Assembly (NCBI RefSeq): GCF_005080785.1
Contig: NZ_CP032998.1
Location: 1-44,636 of the forward strand
DNA: 44,636 nucleotides
Direction: 5' to 3'
Source: Buchnera aphidicola (Stegophylla sp.)
GTDB taxonomy: Bacteria; Pseudomonadota; Gammaproteobacteria; Enterobacterales; Enterobacteriaceae
This document shows, piece by piece, positions 24,394 through 37,720 of the stretch (within the stretch, counting starts at the first letter, position 1; every line of letters begins with the position of its first letter). Position numbers and translations under genes: made by a program. The notes below the pieces were generated by a model. It was given only the letters and a program-made list of their open reading frames with translations. It did no database searches and was not told where the DNA came from.

Positions 24394-26667
24394 ATGACAA
24401 TTGTAAATCATACTTTAGGTTTTCCAAGAATAGGTATTAACAGAGAATTAAAAATAGCACAAGAAAATTATTGGTCCGGAAAAATTTCACAACAAAATTT
24501 ATTAGAAACAGGATATAAATTACGTTCTGAAAATTGGAAAAAACAACAAGAATTAGGAATTAATTTTATTCCAGTTGGAGATTTTTCTTGGTATGACCAT
24601 GTTTTAACCACAAGTATGATGCTAGGTAATGTTCCATTAAGACATCAAAATCATGATGGATCTATTAATTTAGATACTTTATTTTATACTGCTCGAGGCG
24701 TAACTCCTAATAAACCATCAGTATTAGCATCATCTATGATGAAATGGTTCAATACAAACTATCATTATATTGTCCCAGAATTTATAAAAAACCAAAATTT
24801 TAAACTATCTTGGTCACAATTATTTGATGAAATTGATGAAGCATTAAAACAAGGCTATAAAATTAAACCTATAATTTTAGGTCCTTTAACGTATTTATGG
24901 TTAGGTAAAATAAAAGGTGCAAAATTTAATAAATTAGAATTATTAGAAAATTTATTAAATGTATACCAAGAAATATTAATAAAAATAAAATTACGAAATA
25001 TTGAATGGGTACAAATTGATGAACCCATTTTATCATTAGAATTACCACAACAATGGATAAAATCTTTTAAAATTACTTATTTATTACTTACTGGACATGT
25101 CAAATTATTATTAACTACATATTTTGGAAGCATTTATCATAATTTTGATACAGTTATACAATTACCAATTCAAGGATTACATATTGATTTAGTAGATGGC
25201 AAATATAATTTAAATCAAATTAATAAAATGGTTCCAAATGATTGGATTTTATCTTTAGGTGTCATTAATGGACGAAATATATGGAAATCAGATTTATTAT
25301 ATTGGTTTCATATTATTCAATCAATAATAAAATATCGTACCAATTTATGGATTGGATCTTCATGTTCTTTATTACATAGTCCAATTGATTTAGATATAGA
25401 AAATGCGATTGATACAAAAATAAAACAATGGTTTTCTTTTGCTTATCAAAAATGTATAGAATTAAATTTACTTACTATAGCATTAAACAATAATGATACA
25501 GATAAAATAAAATCATGGAGTAATAAATTATATACTCATAAATATTCTGAACAAGTGAATAATTATCATATTCAAGAACGAATAAATAATATTATTACAT
25601 CTGATTTTAAAAGACAATCACCATATTCAATACGATCGATAAAACAAAAAAAAAAATTCAACTTCCCTATTTTACCAACTACAACAATTGGTTCTTTTCC
25701 ACAAACAAACGATATACGAAAATTACGTTTACAATATAAAAATAACAACATAAATTTTCAAGATTATCAAAAAAAAATAAATCAACACATTCAATATAAT
25801 ATTCAGCAGCAAGAATTATTAGGTATTGATGTATTAGTACATGGAGAACCTGAACGCAATGATATGGTAGAATATTTTGGGGAACATTTAAATGGATTTA
25901 TATTTACTTCATTTGGATGGGTTCAAAGTTATGGATCACGATGTGTAAAACCTCCTATTATTATTGGGGATATATATCGTTCAAAACCAATTACTTTAAA
26001 TTGGACAAAATATGCACAATCTATTACTAAAAAACCTGTTAAAGCTATGTTAACTGGACCTATTACCATTTTATCTTGGTCATTCATACGAGAAGATATA
26101 TCAAAAAAAAATATTGCTTATCAAATTGCATTATCATTACAAGATGAAGTATTAGATTTAGAAGCATCAGGAATTAGTATTATTCAAATTGATGAACCTG
26201 CATTAAGAGAAGGTCTGCCATTACGTCAATCTAAATGGAAAAAATATTTATCATGGGCGACTAAATCATTTCGATTATCTTCATCTCAAGTACAAGATAC
26301 AACTCAAATTCATACACATATGTGCTATTCTGAATTTAATGATATTATGAATGCTATTGTCGAATTAGATGCAGATGTTATAACTATTGAAACAGCTCGT
26401 TCAGATATGGAATTATTAGAATTTTTTAAAACATTTCAATATCCTAATGAAATTGGTCCTGGAGTATATGATATACATTCTCCGAATATTCCAAAAATTC
26501 ATAATATTGAAAAACTATTAATAAAAGCTATGCGATATATTCCCGTGCAACGATTATGGGTTAATCCAGATTGTGGTTTAAAAACTCGAACATGGAAAGA
26601 AACAAAATATGCTTTAAAAAATATGATGATTGCTACTCAAAATATTCGATCTCATATTAAAAAATAA
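24394..26667 (+). CDS. metE: cobalamin-independent methionine synthase
   Basis: Transfers the methyl group of 5-methyl-THF-triglutamate to homocysteine, the last step of methionine synthesis. 757 residues (E. coli 753). The N-terminal half has [19 protein letters not shown], a close family match. The C-terminal catalytic half has zinc ligands His642 and Cys644 (THMCYSEF) and Cys727 (NPDCGLKTR), one position off E. coli numbering. MetF, which supplies the methyl donor, is at 41731-42627, so the last part of methionine synthesis for the host is retained. No metR gene is adjacent. Confidence 0.98.
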   Translation: MTIVNHTLGFPRIGINRELKIAQENYWSGKISQQNLLETGYKLRSENWKKQQELGINFIPVGDFSWYDHVLTTSMMLGNVPLRHQNHDGSINLDTLFYTARGVTPNKPSVLASSMMKWFNTNYHYIVPEFIKNQNFKLSWSQLFDEIDEALKQGYKIKPIILGPLTYLWLGKIKGAKFNKLELLENLLNVYQEILIKIKLRNIEWVQIDEPILSLELPQQWIKSFKITYLLLTGHVKLLLTTYFGSIYHNFDTVIQLPIQGLHIDLVDGKYNLNQINKMVPNDWILSLGVINGRNIWKSDLLYWFHIIQSIIKYRTNLWIGSSCSLLHSPIDLDIENAIDTKIKQWFSFAYQKCIELNLLTIALNNNDTDKIKSWSNKLYTHKYSEQVNNYHIQERINNIITSDFKRQSPYSIRSIKQKKKFNFPILPTTTIGSFPQTNDIRKLRLQYKNNNINFQDYQKKINQHIQYNIQQQELLGIDVLVHGEPERNDMVEYFGEHLNGFIFTSFGWVQSYGSRCVKPPIIIGDIYRSKPITLNWTKYAQSITKKPVKAMLTGPITILSWSFIREDISKKNIAYQIALSLQDEVLDLEASGISIIQIDEPALREGLPLRQSKWKKYLSWATKSFRLSSSQVQDTTQIHTHMCYSEFNDIMNAIVELDADVITIETARSDMELLEFFKTFQYPNEIGPGVYDIHSPNIPKIHNIEKLLIKAMRYIPVQRLWVNPDCGLKTRTWKETKYALKNMMIATQNIRSHIKK

Positions 26668-26699
26668 ATAAATAATATAACAATATTTTTTTATATTTA

Positions 26700-26727
26700 A
26701 AAAGGGATAATAAAACATATCCCTTTT
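26700..26727. terminator. bidirectional terminator between metE and purH
   Basis: A 10-bp perfect stem (aaaagggata at 26700-26709, tatccctttt at 26718-26727) with an 8-base loop lies between the convergent stop codons of metE (+) and purH (-). A/T tracts on both outer sides fit intrinsic termination in both directions. Confidence 0.75.
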
Positions 26728-26744
26728 AAACGTTATATTATAAC

Positions 26745-28331
26745 TTAATGTTTAAAATTACGTATTCCAGTATAAATCATAGAAATATTATGATCATTTA
26801 CTGCTTGTATAACTTCAGAGTCTCGAATTGATCCTCCAGGTTGAATAATACATGATACTCCAACTACAGAAGCTAAATCTACACTATCTCGAAATGGAAA
26901 AAATGCATCAGAAGCCATAATAATGTTTTGTTTTTTACAATCAATTTTTTTATATTCTGAACAATATTTTGTATTAGCTATTTTCACAGCATCAATACGA
27001 CTCGTTTGACCTGACCCTATACTTATTGTATGAAAATTATTACCATATGCAATAGCATTTGATTTAACAAATTTTACTATTTTCCATAAAAATAAAGCAT
27101 TTTTTTTCTCTAAGTCACTAGGTATTTTTTTACTTACTACAACCCAATCATGTATATGATTGTTAACAATATTATTTTGTTGAACTAATAAACCGTTATT
27201 AACACTATGTAATTCTAGAGATGAAATATTTTTTTTATTACAATATCCACATATTAAAAGCTTTATATTTTTTTTTTTTTGAATGCTTTGTAAACCCTGA
27301 GGAGTAATTTCAGGACCAACAATAACTTCAACAAATTGTTTTTCTAAAATTAATCGAATTGTATCATCATCAATTATATTATTAAAACCAATGACACCAC
27401 CGAATGACGATATCGGATCACTATTATATGCTAATAAATATGATATTTGAATGTTTTTTGATATAGCTGCACCACATGGACTACCATGTTTGACAATAAC
27501 ACATGCAGGTTTATCAAATTGATTTACACATTCTAATGCTATATTAGCATCAGAAATGTTATTATATGAAAGTAATGTTCCATGTAATTGTTTAAAAGAA
27601 CCAATAGTTCCAGTAAAACTATTTTTTTTTTTTATATAAAAAACCGATTTTTGATGAGGATTTTCTCCATATTTTAATTTTTGTTTTTTTATATATTGTA
27701 AATTTAATTGTTTAGGAAAAAAATGTTTTTTTTGATTAGCATATAAACTTTTCATTTTGCTACTATAATATTTTAAAATATTATAATCATAATTCATCGT
27801 ATAATCAAATGCTTTATAAGCTAACTGCAATCTAGTTTTTATACTGACAGAATTAGTATTATATATTTCATGTAAAACTTTTTCATAATCTAATATATTT
27901 GTTATAACTATTACATTTTTATAATTTTTTGCAGCAGCACGTACTATAGCAGGTCCACCTATATCAATCATTTTTTCTATATCAATATTTTTATCGATAT
28001 TATTAAATGGATAAAAATTTACTATCACCATATCAATTGTTAATATTTGATATTGTTGAATAACATCAAAATATTTTTTTTTATTACCTAAAATTCCTCC
28101 AAAAATTTTAGGATGTATAGTTTTTATCTGTCCATTCATAATTTCTGGATATTGTGTCAGTCTATTAATGTGATATGTTTGTATATTATTTTTATTTAAT
28201 TCAGATCTTGTTCCTGAAGTAGAAAAAATTTTAATATTATTTCTTAACAAACCTGTAGCAAATTTTACTAATTTACATTTATTAAATACACTTATAATAG
28301 CAGTCTGAATAATTTGCTTTTTTTTTTTCAT
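26745..28331 (-). CDS. purH: bifunctional AICAR transformylase / IMP cyclohydrolase
   Basis: Catalyses the last two steps of IMP synthesis (AICAR to FAICAR to IMP); in reduced symbionts it also recycles AICAR made by histidine synthesis. 528 residues (E. coli 529). The N-terminal MGS-like cyclohydrolase domain shows FSTSGTRSELNKN and GQIKTIHPKIFGG. The transformylase domain has KYGENPHQ and the Lys-His catalytic pair in VKHGSPCGAA (E. coli VKHANPCG, so Asn to Ser in this loop). C-terminal SDAFFPFRDSVDLAS is conserved. The neighbouring E. coli gene purD is absent. Confidence 0.97.
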   Translation of the reverse strand: MKKKKQIIQTAIISVFNKCKLVKFATGLLRNNIKIFSTSGTRSELNKNNIQTYHINRLTQYPEIMNGQIKTIHPKIFGGILGNKKKYFDVIQQYQILTIDMVIVNFYPFNNIDKNIDIEKMIDIGGPAIVRAAAKNYKNVIVITNILDYEKVLHEIYNTNSVSIKTRLQLAYKAFDYTMNYDYNILKYYSSKMKSLYANQKKHFFPKQLNLQYIKKQKLKYGENPHQKSVFYIKKKNSFTGTIGSFKQLHGTLLSYNNISDANIALECVNQFDKPACVIVKHGSPCGAAISKNIQISYLLAYNSDPISSFGGVIGFNNIIDDDTIRLILEKQFVEVIVGPEITPQGLQSIQKKKNIKLLICGYCNKKNISSLELHSVNNGLLVQQNNIVNNHIHDWVVVSKKIPSDLEKKNALFLWKIVKFVKSNAIAYGNNFHTISIGSGQTSRIDAVKIANTKYCSEYKKIDCKKQNIIMASDAFFPFRDSVDLASVVGVSCIIQPGGSIRDSEVIQAVNDHNISMIYTGIRNFKH

Positions 28332-28483
28332 TATATATTATTACAATATACTGATATATTTCCTTGATACTATCATATTTATGTTTTGATGAAAAGAAAA
28401 TATCAGATATGTTTTGATAATAAAATAATGGAATATTTTATTATACAAATACTATTTACGAATATAGAAATGAAAGAGGATTC

Positions 28484-29056
28484 ATGGAAAAAATTATTGA
28501 AAAAACCATATATGCTTCTCGTTGGTTATTGTTTCCTGTATATATTGGATTATCGTTAGGTTTTATTTTATTGACTATAAAATTTTTTCAACAAGTTTTT
28601 GTTATTATTCCGAAAATATTCATTATGTCTGAATCAGGATTAGTACTTATCGTTTTATCATTAATTGATATTGCGTTAGTTGGAGGTTTGTTAGTTATGG
28701 TTATGTTTTCAGGATATGAAAATTTTATTTCTAAAATGGATATTAATGATAATAAAAAACGATTAGGGTGGATGGGTAAAATGGATGTTAGTTCTATAAA
28801 AAACAAAGTTGCTTCATCTATTGTGGCAATTTCTTCAGTACATTTACTGCGTTTATTTATGGAAATTGAAAAGGTTTTAGATAATAAAATTATGTGGTGT
28901 ATTATTATACACTTGACATTTGTTTTTTCCGCTTTTGGAATGGCGTATATTGATAAAATGAGTAAAAAAAAAAATAAAAATTATCATAAAAATAATATAA
29001 TAATGATTAAACCTTTTGGTTATATGATAATTATTTTTATTTATCATAAGATTTAA
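28484..29056 (+). CDS. yqhA: UPF0114 family membrane protein YqhA
   Basis: Uncharacterised inner-membrane protein. 190 residues versus 164 in E. coli. Very well conserved from [16 protein letters not shown] through [35 protein letters not shown] and HLLRLFME. About four membrane helices. An AGAGGA ribosome-binding site precedes the ATG. The family homology ends at MSKKK near an 11-A tract; the following ~25 residues (to the stop at 29056) look like read-through into non-coding DNA. I know this gene in Buchnera from the leucine plasmids (repA1-repA2 interval), not from this chromosomal site, where hupA is expected. Function is unknown. Confidence 0.93.
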   Translation: MEKIIEKTIYASRWLLFPVYIGLSLGFILLTIKFFQQVFVIIPKIFIMSESGLVLIVLSLIDIALVGGLLVMVMFSGYENFISKMDINDNKKRLGWMGKMDVSSIKNKVASSIVAISSVHLLRLFMEIEKVLDNKIMWCIIIHLTFVFSAFGMAYIDKMSKKKNKNYHKNNIIMIKPFGYMIIIFIYHKI

Positions 29057-29112
29057 TATAATGTACAAAAAATAATTTCACCATCAAAAATAATATATTA
29101 TATAAATTTTAA

Positions 29113-29142
29113 TTGATAGCTATTTAATATTATAGCTATCAA
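29113..29142. terminator. hairpin between convergent yqhA and rpoC
   Basis: An 11-bp perfect stem (ttgatagctat at 29113-29123 and its complement at 29132-29142) with an 8-base loop sits between the stop codons of yqhA (+) and rpoC (-). Flanking A- and T-rich runs are consistent with a shared terminator. Confidence 0.7.
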
Positions 29143-29178
29143 AAATATATTATTTTAAAATTTATTTTTTGAAGTTAT

Positions 29179-32100
29179 TTAAAAGATTATATTTTTTTTA
29201 TTCATTTTATTTACTATTAATAAATCGTTATTTAAATATCGCTTACGTTTCTGTAAACGATGAGTATGATAAATATATCCTGTCCCTGCTGGAATTAATC
29301 GACCAACAATAACATTTTCTTTTAATCCTCGTAAATGATCTTTTTTCCCTGCAACTGCTGCAGAAGTTAAAACACGTGTAGTTTCCTGAAAAGAAGCAGC
29401 AGATATAAACGATTCCGTTGATAAAGATGATTTTGTAATTCCTAATAAATTACGTGTAAAAATAATTTGTTTTTTATTTAATGCTTTTAATCTTCGATTT
29501 TCTTTTTGAATAATTGTATATTCAACTTGTTCATCTTTTAAAAAATTAGAATCTCCAGAATCAATAATAGTTGCTTTTCTTAACATTTGTTTGATAATAA
29601 CTTCAATATGTTTATCATTAATTTTTACACCTTGTAACCGATACACTTCTTGTACTTCATTAACAATGTATTTAGTAACAGATTGTACACCTCGTAATCG
29701 TAAAATATCATGCGGTGATTCTGGACCATCAGATATTACATCACCTTTTTCAACTCTTTCACCTTCAAGAACATTTAATTGTCTCCATTTTGGTATCATT
29801 TCTTCATAATATAATTGATCAATTGTAGACACAATTTTTAATCGTCTTTTACCTTTTGTTTCTTTACCAAAAGAAACAATGCCACTAATTTCAGATAATA
29901 TAGCAGGTTCTTTAGGACATCGTGCTTCGAATAAATCAGCTACTCTAGGTAAACCTCCAGTAATATCTTTGGTTCCTACTGATTCTTGAGGTACTCGTGC
30001 TATAATATCTCCTACATTAACTTTAGATCCATTTGCTAATTGAATCACTGTTCCTTTTGGCAGAAAATATTGTACATGAATATCTGTTTCTGGAATAAGT
30101 ATTGCATCTCCATTAGAGTCAACAATTTTTATGGATGGACGTAAAATTTTTCTTTTAATATGACGTTCTAATAAGTCTAATATCATTATGGAAGATAAAC
30201 CAGTTAATTCATCTGTTTGTTTAATAATACTTTTCCCATCGACCATATCAACAAATTTTATATACCCAGCAACTTCAGTAATAACAGGAATAGTATGAGG
30301 ATCCCATTTTGCCAATGTTTCACCCATTTTAACTATTTCTCCATGTCCTTTATCTAATATAGCACCATATGGTACTTTGTATCTTTCTTGTGTTTTTCCA
30401 AATTGATCCACCATTTTTAATTCAACATTTCTTGAAGTAATAATAATTTTACCTTGATCATTAATTACTGATTTAGAATTATTTAGATCAATCATACCTG
30501 TATTTTTAACTTCAATACTGGTTTTTGTAACTGTTCTTGAAGCTGCTCCACCAATATGAAATGTTCGCATTGTTAATTGCGTTCCTGGTTCTCCAATAGA
30601 TTGTGCAGCAATAACACCAATTGCTTCGCCTTTGTTGACTAATTTTCCTTTAGATAAATCACAACCGTAACAATATGAACATACGCCAAAATCAACTTCA
30701 CAATGAACAACCGATCGTACTTTAACAAAATCAATAAAATTTTCTTTAATTATCTGACATAATTTTGTAGTTAATAATGTATTTTTAAAAATCAATATTT
30801 TTTTTGAATAAGGATGTATCACATGTTCTGATGTAACACGACCCAATACTCTATCATATAATGGTTCTTTAATATTACTTCCTTCAATTAATGGAGCCAT
30901 AATAATACCATTAACAGTTCCACAATCATGTTCAGTGACAACTAAATCTTGTGCTACATCTACTAACCTACGTGTTAAATACCCTGAATTAGCTGTTTTT
31001 AATGCTGTATCAGCTAATCCTTTTCGAGCACCATGTGTAGAAATAAAATATTGAAGTACATTTAAACCTTCTCGAAAATTAGCTATAATAGGTGTTTCAA
31101 TAATAGATCCATCTGGTTTTGCCATTAAACCTCTCATTCCAGCTAATTGTCGAATTTGAGCAGCAGATCCTCGAGCTCCTGAATCAGCCATCATAAATAT
31201 ACTATTAAAAGATTTTTGTTTTGTAACAATACCCTGTTGATTAATAATATTTTCTGTAGATAAATTGTTCATCATGGCTTTTGCAACACGTTCATTTGAT
31301 GTAGACCAGATATCAATAACTTTATTATATCTTTCTCCAGAAGTTACTAATCCAGATTGAAATTGTTGTTGAATTTCAAAGACTTCATGTTCTGCTTCAC
31401 GTATAATTTTGTGCTTTTCATTTGGTATTATCATGTCATCAATACCAACTGATATACCAGATTTAGAAGAATATTTAAAACCAATATACATCATTTGATC
31501 AGAAAACAATACTGTTTTTTTCATACCTAAAATGTGATAACAGGTATTTAATATTTTTGATATAGTTTGTTTACGTAATGTTTTATTAATTAAATTAAAA
31601 GATAATCCTTTTGGAACAATATTCCATAAAATTGATCTTCCAATAGTAGTATTAAATATCTGTTGTTTTTCTATAAATTTATTATCTTTTTGTTTAACAT
31701 ATTCTGTGATCCGAACCTTGACCCTTGTATGTAATTCAACTAATCCTAAATGATATAATTTTTCTGCTTCATATGAGTTTTTAAGTATCATACCTTCTCC
31801 TTTAGAATATATTTTTGTTTTTGTCATATAATATATTCCTAATACAATATCTTGAGAAGGGACAATAACAGGTTCACCATTAGAAGGAGAAAGAATATTC
31901 TTTGTTGACATCATTAAATTACGAGCTTCCATTTGTGATTTTTTAGTTAAAGGTATATGTACTGCCATTTGATCTCCATCAAAATCAGCATTATAAGCTG
32001 CACATACTAATGGATGTAATTGTATAGCTTTACCTTCAATAAGAACAGGTTCAAATGCTTGTATACCTAATCGATGTAGTGTAGGTGCACGATTTAATAA

Positions 32101-33363
32101 AATAGGATGATTATGTACTACTTCATCTAATATATCCCATACCACTGGTTCTTCTTTTTCAACCATTATTTTAGCAGCTTTAATTGTTGTAGCAAAACCT
32201 TTAATTTCTAGCTTACCATAAACAAATGGTTTAAATAATTCTAAAGCCATTTTTTTAGGTAATCCACATTGATTTAATTTTAAATATGGTCCTACTGTGA
32301 TTACAGAACGTCCAGAATAATCTACCCTTTTACCTAATAAATTTTGTCTAAAACGACCTTGCTTACCTTTAATCATATCTGATAGCGATTTTAAAGGTCG
32401 TTTATTAGATCCTACAATAGCTTTTCCTCGTCTACCGTTATCTAATAATGCATCTACTGCTTCTTGTAACATTCTTTTTTCATTACGAACAATAATATCA
32501 GGTGCAGATAATTCTAATAATCGTTTTAGACGATTATTTCGATTAATTACACGACGATATAAATCATTTAAATCAGATGTTGCAAACCTACCTCCATCTA
32601 AAGGTACTAGTGGTCTTAAATCAGGTGGTAAAATAGGTAAAACATTAAGAATCATCCATTCAGGTTTATTATCAGATAATAAAAATGATTCTACAATCTT
32701 AATTCTTTGTGTAATTTTTTTCTTTTTGATCTCAGAATTCGTTATTTTTAATTGATTATAAAGATTTTCATGTTCTACAGGTAAATTTAAATTTTTTAAT
32801 AAAAATTGAATTGCTTCAGCGCCCATTTTTGCATCAAATTCATCTCCAAATTCTTCTAATGCATCTAAATATTTTTCTTCACTTAAAATTTGTTTTTTTT
32901 CAAAATTTGTCATTCCTTCTTCAAGAATAATATAAGATTCGAAATATAAAATACGCTCAATATCACGTAATGGAATATCCAATAAAAGTCCAATACGTGA
33001 TGGAAGAGATTTTAAAAACCAAATATGCGCAATAGGTGTAGCTAATTCAATGTGTCCCATTCTATCACGTCGTACTTTATTTTTAGTTACTTCTACACCA
33101 CATTTTTCACATACTACACCTCGATGTTTTAATCTTTTATATTTTCCACATAAACATTCATAATTTTTAATAGGGCCAAAAATTCTAGAACAAAATAATC
33201 CATCACGTTCTGGTTTAAAAGTTCGATAATTTATAGTTTCTGGTTTTTGTACTTCACCAAAAGACCAAGAACGAATTACTTCAGGAGAAGCTAATTCAAT
33301 TTTAATAGAGTTAAATTCTTTAATTTTCATTTGTGTTTGTATAATTTTATGGAAATTTTTCAC
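29179..33363 (-). CDS. rpoC: RNA polymerase subunit beta'
   Basis: Largest RNA polymerase subunit, bearing the active-site magnesium. 1394 residues (E. coli 1407). In order: the N-terminal zinc site [20 protein letters not shown] (about residues 70-88), the catalytic [14 protein letters not shown] motif near 460, the bridge helix/trigger loop region including [21 protein letters not shown], and the second zinc site ([13 protein letters not shown]). The C-terminus is slightly shortened and lysine-rich. Cotranscribed after rpoB, 66 bases downstream. Confidence 0.99.
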   Translation of the reverse strand: MKNFHKIIQTQMKIKEFNSIKIELASPEVIRSWSFGEVQKPETINYRTFKPERDGLFCSRIFGPIKNYECLCGKYKRLKHRGVVCEKCGVEVTKNKVRRDRMGHIELATPIAHIWFLKSLPSRIGLLLDIPLRDIERILYFESYIILEEGMTNFEKKQILSEEKYLDALEEFGDEFDAKMGAEAIQFLLKNLNLPVEHENLYNQLKITNSEIKKKKITQRIKIVESFLLSDNKPEWMILNVLPILPPDLRPLVPLDGGRFATSDLNDLYRRVINRNNRLKRLLELSAPDIIVRNEKRMLQEAVDALLDNGRRGKAIVGSNKRPLKSLSDMIKGKQGRFRQNLLGKRVDYSGRSVITVGPYLKLNQCGLPKKMALELFKPFVYGKLEIKGFATTIKAAKIMVEKEEPVVWDILDEVVHNHPILLNRAPTLHRLGIQAFEPVLIEGKAIQLHPLVCAAYNADFDGDQMAVHIPLTKKSQMEARNLMMSTKNILSPSNGEPVIVPSQDIVLGIYYMTKTKIYSKGEGMILKNSYEAEKLYHLGLVELHTRVKVRITEYVKQKDNKFIEKQQIFNTTIGRSILWNIVPKGLSFNLINKTLRKQTISKILNTCYHILGMKKTVLFSDQMMYIGFKYSSKSGISVGIDDMIIPNEKHKIIREAEHEVFEIQQQFQSGLVTSGERYNKVIDIWSTSNERVAKAMMNNLSTENIINQQGIVTKQKSFNSIFMMADSGARGSAAQIRQLAGMRGLMAKPDGSIIETPIIANFREGLNVLQYFISTHGARKGLADTALKTANSGYLTRRLVDVAQDLVVTEHDCGTVNGIIMAPLIEGSNIKEPLYDRVLGRVTSEHVIHPYSKKILIFKNTLLTTKLCQIIKENFIDFVKVRSVVHCEVDFGVCSYCYGCDLSKGKLVNKGEAIGVIAAQSIGEPGTQLTMRTFHIGGAASRTVTKTSIEVKNTGMIDLNNSKSVINDQGKIIITSRNVELKMVDQFGKTQERYKVPYGAILDKGHGEIVKMGETLAKWDPHTIPVITEVAGYIKFVDMVDGKSIIKQTDELTGLSSIMILDLLERHIKRKILRPSIKIVDSNGDAILIPETDIHVQYFLPKGTVIQLANGSKVNVGDIIARVPQESVGTKDITGGLPRVADLFEARCPKEPAILSEISGIVSFGKETKGKRRLKIVSTIDQLYYEEMIPKWRQLNVLEGERVEKGDVISDGPESPHDILRLRGVQSVTKYIVNEVQEVYRLQGVKINDKHIEVIIKQMLRKATIIDSGDSNFLKDEQVEYTIIQKENRRLKALNKKQIIFTRNLLGITKSSLSTESFISAASFQETTRVLTSAAVAGKKDHLRGLKENVIVGRLIPAGTGYIYHTHRLQKRKRYLNNDLLIVNKMNKKNIIF

Positions 33364-33429
33364 AGTTAAGTCCGTAAGATTATAAATATATACTAATAAT
33401 TATAAATCATTTATAAATAAATATTTTAT

Positions 33430-36400
33430 TTATTCATCGTTAAGTTCAATATTAATACCTAAAGATCGAATTTCTTTTAACAAAACATTAAATGATTCCG
33501 GAATACCAGGATTCATATGATAATTACCTTCTACTATATTTTTATATATTTTACTTCTTCCATAAACATCATCTGATTTTACAGTTAACATTTCTTGTAA
33601 TGTATATGATGCTCCATACGCTTCTAATGCCCAAACTTCCATTTCTCCGAATCTTTGGCCTCCAAATTGCGCTTTTCCACCTAGAGGTTGTTGAGTAATT
33701 AAACTATATGATCCAGTAGAACGAGAATGCATTTTATCATCTACTAAATGATTTAATTTTAACATATACATATAACCTACAGTGACTGGTCTGTCAAATT
33801 TTTCTCCTGTTCGCCCATCAAATAGAGTAATTTGTCCTGATTCTGGAAAATCACTTAATTTTAATAATTCTTTAATTTCTCTTTCTTTTGCTCCATCAAA
33901 TATTGGTGTTGAAACAGGTAAGCCATGTTGAAAATTACGTGCTAATGTAATAATTTCAGAATCTGATAAATTTTTAAAATTTATTTTTTGCTGAATATTT
34001 TCTCCTAAATCAAATATTTTTTGTATAAACGAACGTATTTTATAAATTTGAACTTGATGTTTTAACATTTTATTAATTTTATCTCCAATACCTTTTGCTG
34101 CCATACCTAAATGAGTTTCTAAAATTTGTCCAATATTCATCCTAGAAGGAACTCCTAATGGATTTAAAACAATATCAACAGGAACTCCATGTTCATCATA
34201 TGGCATATCTTCAATAGGATTAATTTTTGATATAACACCCTTATTTCCATGCCGTCCTGCCATTTTATCACCAGTTTTAATTTGACGTTTAACTGCTAAA
34301 GATACTTTAACAATTTTTAATATTCCTGGAGATAAATCGTCTCCTTGAGTAATTTTTTTTCTTTGTAAAGCAATAATTTTATCAAAATTTTTCTTAATTT
34401 TTTTATATTTTTTATCAATATTATATAATTTTTGTTTATAAACTTTATTTTTAATATTAAGACTAAACCACGATTCTGGTTTTAATTTATTTAAATCATC
34501 ATTTTTAAAAAATGATTTTATAAGTATTTTTTTTGCTTGATTAAATAAACTATATGTAATAATTTTAAATTCTTCTTCTAAATTTTTTTTACTTTTTTGT
34601 AAACGTTTTTTTTCAATTTGTATAGTTCTTGCATCTTTTTTAATTCCATCTCGTGTAAATATTTGTACATCAATGACTGTTCCTACTATTCCATTCGGTA
34701 CTCGCAAAGAAGAATCTTTAACATCGGATGCTTTTTCACCAAAAATAGCACGTAATAGTTTTTCTTCTGGAGTTAATTGATTTTCTCCTTTAGGAGTCAC
34801 TTTACCGACTAAAATATCTCCACTTTTCATTTCTGATCCGATATTTATAATTCCAGATGAATCTAATTTTAATAAATCTTTTTCATTTATATTCGGTATA
34901 TCAGCACTAATTTCTTCTGGACCTAATTTAGTATCTCGAGCAATACATGAAAACTCTTGAATATGTATAGTAGTAAATTGATCTTTTCTAATAATATTTT
35001 CTGATATTAATATAGAATCTTCAAAATTATATCCATACCAAGGCATAAATGCTACTCTCAAATTATGACCTAAAGCTAATTCTCCTAAATCAGTTGATGG
35101 ACCATCTGCGATTACATCACCTTGATTAACTTTTTCATATAATTGAACACAAGGAATTTGATTGATACAAGTATTTTGGTTGGACCTAAAATATTTAATT
35201 AAATTATAAATATCAATTTTAAAATCGTCTATATTATGATGATCTTGAGAAACTTTTATAATTATTTTAGCTGAATCAACATATTGTACTATTCCACTTC
35301 TTTTAGCAATTATTGTTACACCTGAATCAATTGCAACAGATCTTTCTATTCCAGTTCCCACTAATGGTTTCTCTGGTTGTAAATTAGGAATAGCTTGTCG
35401 TTGCATATTGGCACCCATTAATGCTCGATTAGCATCATCATGTTCTAAAAACGGTATTAAAGCTGTACCTACGGAAGCAATTTGTTGTGCAGAAATATCC
35501 ATAAAATGAACTTTTTTCACATCAAATAAATTAGATTCACCACGATGTCGACACATAATTCGTTTATCAATAAAGTGATTATTCTCGTCAATACGAGAAT
35601 TAATTTGTGCAATTATATATTCTCCTTCCTCTATAGAGGATAAATATCGAATATCTCGTGTTACAAAACCATTACATATTATTTGATATGGTGTTTCTAA
35701 AAATCCATATTTATTAATTCTAGAATACATTGATAGAGAATTAATCAATCCAATGTTAGGTCCTTCTGGAGTTTCAACAGGACAGACTTTACCATAATGA
35801 GTATCATGTACATCACGTACTTCAAAACCAGCTCGCTCACGTGTTAAACCACCCAATCCTAATGCTGAAATACGTCTTTTATGTGTAATTTCCGCTAAAG
35901 GATTATTTTGATCCATAAATTGAGATAATTGACTAGAAGTAAAAAATTCTTTAACAATTGATGAAATGGGTTTAGCATTAATAATATCTTGGGGTATTAA
36001 ATCATTTAAATCTTCTCCAGATAATCGTTCTTTAACAGTTTTTTCAACACGTACTAGACCAATTCTAAATTGATTTTCTATCATTTCCCCAACTGATCTT
36101 ACTCTTCTGTTACCTAAATGATCAATATCATCAATATCATCTTTTCCATTACGTATATTAATTAATTTTTTAATAATATCAATAATATCTTGTTTATTTA
36201 ATACATTATCTCCTTTAATGTTTTTACGAGAAATAGATTTATTCAATTTCATTCTACCTACTTCTGAAAGTTCATATTTGATATCAGAAAAAAATAAATT
36301 CGAAAATAATTTTTTTGCAGTTTCTAACGTTGGTGGTTCACCAGGTCTCATAATTTTATATATTTCTATCAATGCACTACTTTGATCAAAAGTTGTATCA

Positions 36401-37455
36401 ATATTTAATGTATTAGATATATAGGGACCATGATCAATATCATTAGTAAAAATAGTTTTTATCCATTTAAATTTTAATTTCTGTATCTCGTGTATACTAT
36501 GTAATGTTAATGGATTATTTGCTGATATAATAACATTTTTAGTTTTTGGATTTACATAATTTTCACATACTATTTTACCTACTAAATAATCAATAGGAAT
36601 TTCTATTAATTGTACTTGATCATTTTGTAATTTTTTAATATGTTGAATAGTAATTCTTTTACCTTTAGTAATATATGTAACATTATTATATATAATATCG
36701 AAAGATGTTATTTCCCCTCTTAATCTTTCAGGAACTAACTGCATATATATTTTTTTGTTTACTAATTGATATATATTTTTTTTAAAAAATATATTTAAAA
36801 TTTTTTCTGTACTATATCCTAAAGCACGAAGCAACATACTAACTGGAAATTTTTTACGACGATCAATACGAGTAAATAAATAATCTTTAACGTCAAATTC
36901 AAAATCTAACCATGAACCTCGATACGGTATAATACGAGCATTATATAAAATTTTACCCAAAGAATTAGTTTTCCCATTATCACTATCAAAAAATACTCCT
37001 GGACTACGATGTAATTGTGATACTACTACTCTCTCAGTACCATTAATAATAAAAGTTCCATGAGGTGTCATCAATGGAATATCACCCATATATACTTCTT
37101 GTTCTTTAATATTTTGAATAATAATTGTTTTGTTTTCTGATTTATATGTTATGAATCTTACTTGTACACGTATTGGTGCAGAATATGTCATACCTCGAGT
37201 TTTACATTCAAGAACATTAAATATATTTTTTCCTATTTGATAATTCATATACTGTAGTTCTGCGTTTCCATGATAACTATAAATAGGGAAAATTGAGCGA
37301 AACACAGATTCTAATCCTATTGTACCTGTTAAATCTTTCGTAATGAATTGCGAAAAAGAATGTATTTGCATGTTGAGTAGGTATGGAATATTAATAATTT
37401 GAGGATGTTTTTCGAAATTTTTACGAATTCTTTTTTTCTCTGTACGAGAATGCAC
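33430..37455 (-). CDS. rpoB: RNA polymerase subunit beta
   Basis: Catalytic RNA polymerase subunit. 1341 residues (E. coli 1342). Clearly conserved are the rifampicin-pocket region ([30 protein letters not shown]), the [15 protein letters not shown] motif, GANMQRQA, and the C-terminal [20 protein letters not shown] clamp segment. The dispensable region around residues 990-1050 is lysine-rich and degenerate. Lies between rplL and rpoC in the standard order. Confidence 0.99.
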   Translation of the reverse strand: MHSRTEKKRIRKNFEKHPQIINIPYLLNMQIHSFSQFITKDLTGTIGLESVFRSIFPIYSYHGNAELQYMNYQIGKNIFNVLECKTRGMTYSAPIRVQVRFITYKSENKTIIIQNIKEQEVYMGDIPLMTPHGTFIINGTERVVVSQLHRSPGVFFDSDNGKTNSLGKILYNARIIPYRGSWLDFEFDVKDYLFTRIDRRKKFPVSMLLRALGYSTEKILNIFFKKNIYQLVNKKIYMQLVPERLRGEITSFDIIYNNVTYITKGKRITIQHIKKLQNDQVQLIEIPIDYLVGKIVCENYVNPKTKNVIISANNPLTLHSIHEIQKLKFKWIKTIFTNDIDHGPYISNTLNIDTTFDQSSALIEIYKIMRPGEPPTLETAKKLFSNLFFSDIKYELSEVGRMKLNKSISRKNIKGDNVLNKQDIIDIIKKLINIRNGKDDIDDIDHLGNRRVRSVGEMIENQFRIGLVRVEKTVKERLSGEDLNDLIPQDIINAKPISSIVKEFFTSSQLSQFMDQNNPLAEITHKRRISALGLGGLTRERAGFEVRDVHDTHYGKVCPVETPEGPNIGLINSLSMYSRINKYGFLETPYQIICNGFVTRDIRYLSSIEEGEYIIAQINSRIDENNHFIDKRIMCRHRGESNLFDVKKVHFMDISAQQIASVGTALIPFLEHDDANRALMGANMQRQAIPNLQPEKPLVGTGIERSVAIDSGVTIIAKRSGIVQYVDSAKIIIKVSQDHHNIDDFKIDIYNLIKYFRSNQNTCINQIPCVQLYEKVNQGDVIADGPSTDLGELALGHNLRVAFMPWYGYNFEDSILISENIIRKDQFTTIHIQEFSCIARDTKLGPEEISADIPNINEKDLLKLDSSGIINIGSEMKSGDILVGKVTPKGENQLTPEEKLLRAIFGEKASDVKDSSLRVPNGIVGTVIDVQIFTRDGIKKDARTIQIEKKRLQKSKKNLEEEFKIITYSLFNQAKKILIKSFFKNDDLNKLKPESWFSLNIKNKVYKQKLYNIDKKYKKIKKNFDKIIALQRKKITQGDDLSPGILKIVKVSLAVKRQIKTGDKMAGRHGNKGVISKINPIEDMPYDEHGVPVDIVLNPLGVPSRMNIGQILETHLGMAAKGIGDKINKMLKHQVQIYKIRSFIQKIFDLGENIQQKINFKNLSDSEIITLARNFQHGLPVSTPIFDGAKEREIKELLKLSDFPESGQITLFDGRTGEKFDRPVTVGYMYMLKLNHLVDDKMHSRSTGSYSLITQQPLGGKAQFGGQRFGEMEVWALEAYGASYTLQEMLTVKSDDVYGRSKIYKNIVEGNYHMNPGIPESFNVLLKEIRSLGINIELNDE

Positions 37456-37666
37456 TTCTTATATCCTTAATTAACTATTTGATTGTAACAAAAAATATGA
37501 ATTATATTTTTATTACAGTCATTAATAAAATGAAAATTTTTTTTATTATTTAATAAAATTTTATACATACAATTTAGCATCCTTATTGATTATTAATCAT
37601 TACATGATAAGTATTTTATATTATTATATCATATAATATTTATTGTTAAAATCATTATATTAATAA

Positions 37667-37687
37667 GCTGGTGATATTTTCACCAGC
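37667..37687 (-). terminator. hairpin in rplL-rpoB interval
   Basis: An 8-bp GC-containing stem (gctggtga 37667-37674 with tcaccagc 37680-37687, 5-base loop) lies 33 bases after the rplL stop, read on the minus strand. E. coli has a partial terminator (attenuator) and an RNase III site at this place that lower rpoBC relative to rplJL expression; this hairpin is a plausible counterpart. Confidence 0.55.
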
Positions 37688-37720
37688 CAAGGTATAATAA
37701 ATCATTAATTTTATATATTA

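Noticed and set aside
28588..28806. Minus-strand frames within yqhA (28588-28806 and 28877-29068)
   Set aside because: Shadows of the well-conserved YqhA frame; the second only partly extends past it and resembles nothing.
33492..33698. Plus-strand frames inside rpoB (33492-33698) and rpoC (29591-29809)
   Set aside because: Antisense to highly conserved polymerase subunits.
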